Part shown: positions 57,001 to 64,000 of the stretch, in pieces
How the letters are laid out: each line of letters starts with the position of its first letter
Position numbering within the stretch: the stretch's first letter is position 1
Assembly: GCA_002917075.1 (NCBI GenBank)
Contig: NTMA01000021.1
Span: 675,417-739,416, forward strand
DNA length: 64,000 nucleotides
Direction: 5' to 3'
Source of the DNA: Hawksworthiomyces lignivorus
Taxonomy: Eukaryota > Ascomycota > Sordariomycetes > Ophiostomatales > Ophiostomataceae
Translations under genes and position numbers: made by a program
The notes under the pieces: generated by a model
What the model saw: only the letters and a program-made list of their open reading frames with translations
Database searches by the model: none
What the model was told of the DNA's origin: nothing

Positions 57001-60000
57001 TGTGCTCTTCACAGGGGTTCTAGCACAATCTTCGAAAGGTTCAGATAGCGAGGTAACTTTTGCTGAGCAGTCTGTATCGCTTCTTCGAGCTTTGATCGAA
57101 CGATTAGATTCACCGTCTGATCTCGGTGCGGCATCTTCGGTTCATCTCGGGGCCTTGACACTCAATTTTGTCAAATTTTTAGATACCACACCCGATTTGC
57201 CCAATAACTTACGAGTAAAGATCAAGACATGTCAACTCTGCGAAGCAGTGACGAAGAAAAAAGAGCACCTCAACCTGCGAGATGATGTGCGTATCAGAAA
57301 TCAGTTGCTCGAGAATATATTTGGCTGGATTGCTAGGCCTCATTCACCTACTGGCAACTTCTATGCAGGAGCGGGTGCTGCCCGCCAAGATGAAGCGACG
57401 CGGGTACAGAAGGATTTGGACAAGGCCTGCTTGAAGTGTCTCGCTGAACTAACATACCGTCTTCCGCTCCAACCTGGAGATGGGCAGTCCGATGCTGGCA
57501 CGAGCGAGCTCAAATCACACATGTTCCACACGTATTTTAACCGTTTTCTCTCTTTACTTAACCTAGAGCAAGCGGAAATTGCCAGAGGAGAGTATCCCGG
57601 AGGTGCTGTACGGGATGAGGCACCTTCATCAGAACTTGCAATTACTATCCTCTCTAACCTGCTTAGCGCCAACCTTGACGTCGGTTTGAAACGCTCTTTG
57701 AGTATTGGATATCACGAGAATGTTGAGATTCGGACAGCATTCATTCGAGTTTTGTGCAACATTCTTATGCAGGGGACAGAATTTAGCAACTTGTCTGATA
57801 CAGCCGTGAGTGACAAATACGACGAACTTATCAATATACTCACAAACGACACAACGTTGGCCACAGCTATGGCCGCTGCCTGTCCTAGTTCAGAGGTTGA
57901 TGAGTTGACAATTTCACTTCTCAATGTGTTTGAGAGTCGTGGATTGGGATTCACGCTTCTCGAGGCTGTCATTAAACTCGAAATCGAAGAGACTGAGAAC
58001 GAATCTGAAATCCTGCGGAGAGCTTGTGTGGCCACGAAAATGCTCTCGGTATACGCCAAGTGGAAAGGTTCTGCATATCTTAAATCAACGCTGCAAAAAG
58101 TTGTGGAGCGATTAATGCTCACGGCAAACGACCTTGACTTCGAACTGGATCCTGCACGTGTGAAATCCCAAGCTGAACTGAAGAAGAACGCAGTGCAGCT
58201 CCAGATTGTGGCTAAAGTTTTCATCGACGATATCTGCGCCTCCTCGTCGAAAATTCCAACAGCATTTCGCAAAATATGCAGCATTATCTCATCAGCCGTA
58301 ACTGCGCGGTTCTCAGAAGCAAAGTATACGGCAGTAGGGGCTTTCATCTTCCTCCGGTTTTTTTGTCCGGCGATCGTGGCTCCCGAGGTAGAAGGTCTGG
58401 TGACCACGACACCGTCAAAAGAGATGAGAAGAGGCCTGCTGCTTATTGCCAAAATCATTCAAAATCTGGCCAATAATGTTCTTTTTGGAGCGAAGGAACC
58501 ATACATGTTTCCTCTCAATGAATTTCTTTCACAAAATATTTACGATGTGACAACTTTCCTCCGAAAAATATCGGTGGCACCAGATACACTAGAGGGCCCA
58601 ACCTCTAATGAGTCAACTGATTTCGGAGCTGCTGTTTCCCTGCATCGTTTCTTATACGACCACTGGGATCATGTCAGGCAGCGTCTCGCATCGCAGGAGC
58701 GGCGAGACCACGTGCGGTCTCCTGGAGAAGGACCTCGCACGCGTTCACCAGTTCTAGAGCCCTTGCGAAATCTCATTACTAACTTGGGGCCGCCACCGCT
58801 GGCTGTCACATGGAATCGGCCACAGATCACACTCAACAGTCCGCCTGCATATTCCCGGTTCCAGAACTTCATGTTGCGGAATGCCTTTAGGAGCACAGAG
58901 TCGTTTGTCACAGCCCGGGCAGTTTATGATGGAGGCGAGAGCAAGGTTAGCTGTGTTTGCATCCCCCAGTACTGTTTCACCGATGTATGCTAACAGAAAT
59001 ATAGGACGGCATTTCTATCATATGTGTTATTCTGCGCAACATAGATGCTGATTCAATTGACTATGAGACACTGATCTACTGTTATTTGAAGGTTTGTATA
59101 AATGCTCACATGTTCCCTTTACTTGTTCGGCTTTTAACGCATTCCACAGATTGCCAGCCGGCTCTGGCATAAGCCATTTGGTCTTTTTATCGACGCTACG
59201 TGCTATAGCGGACAAAATGAGCCGCAAGACGAACTATTCCAGAAATTAGAAGCTCTTACCCCCACTGAACTGTCTCGACAACTGTCACGAGTCTATGTTT
59301 ACAACATGAACAGCGCTTTCCGGTAAGATCTGGGCCTTTTTCTCCTTTGCTTTGCTGCTACTAATGAGGGACAGAAAATGCTTTCGACGGATCTTGCGCA
59401 CGGCAGCAAAAACCGATGGTGGCGTGTTTCATCCCGACAACGTTGAGTATTATTTAATTAGCAACATGCAAGACTTGCAAGGCCACTTTCACTTGAGCCA
59501 GCTACATCTTCCCAAGGAGACCATCAGCGTTGTGGCCGACACGAGATACGTTTTTCAACAAACCACAAGGCTATCAAGATCGAGAGGGAAAATTGATGTG
59601 ATCATCAAAGTCGGTAGTCAATTTGTTCAGATCACAACCACTAAAAAGCAGGAGATCCACCAAGGCTTTGGTCTAAATGCGATTTTCAACGACATTTTTC
59701 GATTAGGCGACATTGACCAGGCTCCTATGTCTATACAGACGGAAGACGATTCTGCATTTGGGTTACGAGCAGAAAATGGCAAGATCGTGATGTACTTCAC
59801 AAGCCCAAAGAAGCAGGATATTCTCCAAGCAATCAGGGGGGCCAAGGCAAAATATAGCAAAGATGCGCGGGCCTTGAAAGCCTTTGAGCGACTGGTCCGG
59901 CCGCAAGACGTTCCCGGCACATTGCTGAACCTCTCGTTGGCTAATCTTAGCAGTGCGGACCACACGCTGCGGCTCTCTTCATATAACCTCTTGGGAGCGC

Positions 60001-62468
60001 TTTGTCGGGCGTTTAAATTTTCGTCAGCGTCTGGACTCCTGTGCATCAAAGGTTCGTCAAATCACTATCTCCGCCCCATTACTCTATTGTTACAATAGCT
60101 TCAGTAAGTCGCAGTCCACGTCTACTAACTACTGCGGAATAGATATATCCGTCCCTTTAGACCCGTCCAGATTTATTATCAGCATTAGCAAAAAGCTTGC
60201 TCAGACAGAACCCCAGCTTACGACTGACTTTTTAAACGAATTTTTCGTTGGCTGGGACAGCTTCTCTGACGAGCAAAAACCACTTAGTCTCGCTTACATG
60301 GCACCCTGGTTACCTGGGTTGCGGACAAGTCTTCTCGCTACAGAAGCAGAGAGCGACAAAGCTCGAGATAAGATATCTGCGCTATTTAGGAAGCTGATTG
60401 AAGTTGCAGTGTCCGATCCTTCGCTAAGCTTCGTGCTTGAGCAGACAGTATGGCCATCAATCTACCAAGATGAGACTCTTCTTGATCTATTCTTGGAAGA
60501 AATCGTCAAGAATGGACTATCCATTGGAATACATGATGATCAAACTGAAATCCTAACATCGATCATCACGGGCATTGGCACCATTACGCTGAGAGGTAAA
60601 ATCATATCTCGCCTTCGAAAAGCGCTGAACAGATCCTCGCTACGGCCAACAAAGCACTTGCCAGACAACACGGTCTGGGCAGAGATCTGCGTATTGCTGC
60701 AGTTCTGCGTATCCCTGTCCTTTGACAGTGGCGTTCAATCACAGCTATATCTTCCTGAAATTTTCCACATTGTCACGATGCTAGCAAATACGGGCACGCC
60801 TGATGTCCGCTTCTTAGTACATCGGCTCCTAGTCAATTCAATCCACGCTGTTTGCACATCATTTGTGCTCGACGAGGCGCGCCTCAGTAAACTTCGTGGA
60901 GCATTGGAGTCCTTATCTGAAGGGAAAAGCGACCTGTTTCCAAGCCATGCAGCAGCAGCATTTGCGCGAGATGGCGCCTCGATTTCTACGAACCAGGAGG
61001 TAGGCCCGGCGTTGGCGGCGACAGAAAACCTCGCTGCTCTTCTATTCGAACTCTGTTCGGTTGCCGCGCCGTCGATCGATATTGCCAACGCCTGGCGAGC
61101 ACGATGGATGAGCTTGGTGGCGAGTACAGCTTTCCAGAACAATCCTGCGATCCAGCCGAGAGCATTTACAGTTATGGGCTGTCTAGCCAGGGAGGAAGTG
61201 GATGATGATCTGCTGTATCAGGTGCTCGTCGCTCTCCGGACCAGCATTGGACGATTTAGCGATGACAACAACAGCGACATGATGGTAGCTATTGTGACTT
61301 CCCTGTCCAAAATGATGGCCAAACTGCCGTCCGCTTCCCGCTATGGTTATCAATTGTTTTGGCTGGCCATATCCTTGCTTCGCCTCGTCCCCCCGGGTCT
61401 CTTCAACTGCACGGCGCTCTTCCTGGAGTCAGTGCTGACCAACATCAGCACATCGGGCGAGATGCGAGGGGAGCGCATGGTACCCTTCCTGCTCCAAGGC
61501 CGTGTCCCTCTTGAAGATGCTGCGCTAGCTCTCGACGACGCGTACGGCATCCATTTCAACAGCGAGAATTTCCACTTTGCTGCATGTGCTTGTCTTGTTC
61601 GAGGGCTGACCGATGCAATGACAAAAACTACGGCTCTGCGTGTTTTGTCCACTTTCCTTGAACTGGCTAGTTGGTCACCAACTGGGAAAGAAGTCAAGGC
61701 TGCAGATCTGTCCGGCTCGCCATATATGGCGCTCATTCTTGCTCGGGTAGGAACTATTGAAGAGCTCAAAGACAGTCTGTGGCACGTCGGCATTAGTCCG
61801 GCTAATTTACCCAACTTGTCACGAGTCCACGCGATCCAGGATATATCTACTATAAAGGAAAAAGACCTTTTGTTAAACACGGCCATGGAACTGGTAGACT
61901 TTCAGTATCTTGAAGATGCCTTACAGCACCGGACCCTTCTCTGGTTAAACGAACTTGCCAGAGAGAAGCCAAACGTCATCCTTTACTTGTACGTCCCACA
62001 TGCGGCTGGATTTTCTCCAGCCTCCGGCATTCGTATTGTTATTTCTCTCGAGGCTAACGAAGATGCAGATGTGCACCAATCGCGTCTATACTAGACGAGG
62101 TTCTTTTGCACTGCCAAAACTCTTCTACCCTAGAGGCGGCACATGAACTGCTGCAAACCCTAAGCTCAAATGCGAAATTCTCACAAGTGCTCGATTCTAC
62201 GGATATGCTAAAATCGAGCTTAGAAGACCTAGGTTTTGGAGGACTTTGGCGCTCTTGCACGTTTAGCAATTCACACGAACAAGACGGACATTGCTTTGGC
62301 TTGACAGAGAGGCTGATCGAGGTGCGTTTTTTTTTTTTTTTTTTTTTTCAAGACAAGCTTCTGTCTCGTGCAATTCCCTCTGTTCTCTTTCCCTTCTTCT
62401 TTTTCCCCCCTTCTTTTGAGCGTATAGATTTACTGACGAGGCTGGTTGAGTAGCTTATCATTATCTAA
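54024..62468 (+). CDS. ira1: Ira/neurofibromin-type Ras GTPase-activating protein
   Basis: Exons 54024-55586, 55673-56016, 56097-56211, 56303-58945, 59005-59091, 59150-59322, 59375-60051, 60143-61988, 62069-62321 and 62454-62468 give about 2571 residues. The RasGAP domain spans about residues 1120-1435: the FLR signature FLRFFCPAIVAPE is near 1355 and NLANNVLFGAKEPYM near 1400. The catalytic arginine finger should be Arg1246 in EILRRACVATKML, where neurofibromin has FRGNSLASK. Behind it comes a Sec14/CRAL-TRIO plus PH-like module (DGISIICVILRNIDADSIDY, then SRLWHKPFGLFIDAT), the arrangement of neurofibromin and yeast Ira1/2. The remainder is helical-repeat text. It switches Ras off and so restrains cAMP/PKA signalling. 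The last junction is the weakest: a T22 tract lies in intron 62322-62453, and the proposed final exon is just LIII plus stop after an acceptor preceded by CTGAC. The rest of the model is phase-consistent throughout. Confidence 0.92.
62327..62348 (+). repeat. T22 homopolymer inside the last RasGAP intron
   Basis: Twenty-two T follow the donor GTGCG almost at once. A run of this length is error-prone in sequencing and assembly, and adds doubt to the length of this intron, though not to the flanking frames. Confidence 0.9.
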
Positions 62469-64000
62469 TCTCCTAAGCTTGAAAGATACTCGTAATCGCA
62501 ATGATGGGTCATTGCGATTCTGTGGCGCAGCCGCCACTAGCCTGCCGTTGACGTGTCTCCGAATTCTAGCAGCCCTACCGGAGGATCTTTGGCATATTTG
62601 GCACGATCCTTATTTAGATTCCTGGGTGTGACTTTTGTGCTTATTTACCTCATATTTTGAGCATCATTTTGTTGAAAAGACCGGGGGTGGCGGTGGCGAC
62701 GGATAGCTTGGATAAGAGAGGCGAGGGGTCAGAGGCAGCAACCAAGCAGCTGGGATGATTCGCAATCTTGCCTGCAAGGGATTTTTTTAAACATGACTTG
62801 GTCGTTCTAGTATATACGCATATGTTTATCGGATATACGTGATTGCCAATCGACGCTCGTGGACAGTATTTTTGACGAACTCTTAACCCTAAATGGGATA
62901 TTAGAGCCGAACCCGGCATCGTACAGTGCCACTGGCACTCCAACAGCCATGACCTGAAGAGCTTCCGGCCGGCAAAAGTTTCACAATGCAGGCGGCCTCG
63001 GAGGAAGCCCTACGACGATATACCGACCATGTCGAGCTGAATTGCATGGCGTTCCATGCATGCAAATAATCTTTTGCCAGCATGGAAGAAGAAATGCGAA
63101 AAAAAAAAAAAACGTGGCAAAGGTTGCGATCGGTAACACCAGCTAGTCAGAAAAGAAAAAGAAAAAAGAGGATACAATGGTAAGTGGACAACCAGCGGTC
63201 CCCCGGGGGGGGGGGGGGGGGGGGGGAGTGTGGGAGGGAACCAGAAAACCGGCACCGTGAGGCGTGCGTGTGCGAGTATTCTACGGAGGACCAGCAACTA
63301 TGGGGGGGCTAAGTGGGTTTGCGCATACACAAGATGAATTTAACTCGGGACCTACCGCGGCTCTGGCAGGCGCTAGCGGCAATGCCGATAACAGCAGGCG
63401 GGGAAAAGCAGGGAAGACGGAGCGAAGAAGCGTGCTGAAGAAGAAACAAAAAGGAAGCACAAGGGATGCAGATTATGTCTGAGCCCGAGAAGGAATGCAC
63501 TTTATGGTATGGATGATTAAGCGCTGCGCCTCCTTCACACATTTCGCAGAAAAGGAGGGACGATGGCTTGGAAGAAGGTGTATTCTGGGATTTTGGCTGT
63601 GAGAAAGAAGGACTCATCGGCGGAGCTAGTTTGAGTGACCAAAACCCGCTGCCTGAGAGTGAGTTAAGAGGAAACACGGAGAAATCCCGGAGTGTTGGCA
63701 GCTTAGAATTGCATGTATGTGTAGAGCATGTAACTAGAGGTATACGAGTCTCTTCCTCTTTTTCATCAGTAATGTACAAACTCGTACGGCTCACACATTC
63801 CAGAACCACTGGCGGGCCGGGGTGCAAGAGATTTTGGCAGGCTTGGATTAGAGTTCGCCCGAATCTAGCTGGGACTGGACGGGAAAGAGCCTGCTGCTGA
63901 TCTGGGCTGAGGCCGCCTCAGGGCTACACCTTTTGTGCGTTGGGTTGTATCTAGCGTGGCAGCCGCCCAGATGGTTGGGTCGCAGAAAAGGGAAAAAAAA
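62469..64000. other. Right-edge stretch, no gene seen
   Basis: It contains the 3' flank of the RasGAP gene. A frame at 62446-62631 is open and mildly protein-like (RILAALPEDLWHIWHDPYL), but it has no start or matching splice. The G22 run at 63205-63226 interrupts any longer model. Beyond that the DNA is purine-rich and shows no gene. Confidence 0.45.
63205..63226 (+). repeat. G22 homopolymer
   Basis: Twenty-two consecutive G, preceded by CCCC, so the flank is self-complementary (CCCCGGGG...). Long G runs are rare in nuclear genomes, can form quadruplexes, and often reflect uncertain run length in assembly. Confidence 0.9.

Noticed and set aside
57712..58458. 248-codon frame opposite the RasGAP domain
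   Set aside because: Antisense shadow of a conserved domain; no independent signal.
62446..62631. Separate small gene behind the RasGAP gene
   Set aside because: No ATG start (opens at TTG) and no matching splice; more likely 3' flank or a misplaced last exon.

Overview
This is a piece of a nuclear chromosome of a filamentous ascomycete (Pezizomycotina). The evidence is the intron style: most introns are 50-110 nt, begin GTAAGT, GTATGT or GTACGT, and carry CTAAC/CTGAC-like branch sites. The gene set fits too: PROPPIN ATG18, a fused LCMT-Kelch-JmjC wybutosine enzyme, a PRMT3-type methyltransferase, a Pps1-type phosphatase and an Ira/neurofibromin RasGAP. A class such as Eurotiomycetes is plausible but is inference only. 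Proteins are rich in Ser/Pro/Gln low-complexity tails, and intergenic DNA carries long homopolymers (T22, G22) and pyrimidine tracts. I see no bacterial, phage, viral, CRISPR, rRNA or confident tRNA feature.

Layout. 1-1200: 3' end of mitochondrial FAD glycerol-3-phosphate dehydrogenase (+). 1870-3266: a Gln/Pro/His-rich frame that is either a four-exon gene or a decaying one. 3794-6736 (-): an RGS-domain gene whose frame reopens straight after a TGA for another 566 codons. 6737-14625: about 7.9 kb with no gene I can support. 14626-17392 (-): Ulp1-type SUMO protease. 18354-20595 (-): phenol-hydroxylase-type FAD monooxygenase. 22070-22386 (+): possible 47-residue acidic protein. 22585-24627 (+): unrecognised fungal protein. 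25131-26045 (-): arginine/serine-rich glycine-zipper protein. 28094-29760 (+): MFS transporter with a 15-nt microexon. 29820-33315 (-): wybutosine enzyme Ppm2/TYW4, eight... more precisely seven exons, including a 24-nt microexon and a GC-AG intron. 33827-35445 (+): ATG18. 36188-38428 (-): Pps1-like dual-specificity phosphatase. 40708-43052 (+): OPT-family transporter. 43331-45134 (-): PRMT3-type arginine methyltransferase. 45607-48839 (-): Uso1/p115 golgin. 49831-53078 (+): Rat1 5'-3' exoribonuclease. 54024-62468 (+): giant RasGAP. 62469-64000: no gene seen.

The genes are mostly independent housekeeping or signalling loci, not a cluster. Two negative regulators of G proteins occur in one window (RGS for heterotrimeric G-alpha, Ira-type GAP for Ras), but they are far apart and no functional link follows. 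Divergent pairs sharing a promoter are ppm2/atg18 and uso1/rat1. Convergent pairs are MFS/ppm2 (59 bp apart), atg18/pps1 and OPT/PRMT3.

All exon boundaries were read by eye from frame continuity, splice motifs and family knowledge. No search or alignment was run. The most unusual observation is the RGS locus, where a candidate 60-nt in-frame intron containing the TGA would switch between a 412-residue RGS protein and a 960-residue form with a long Ser/Thr-rich tail.
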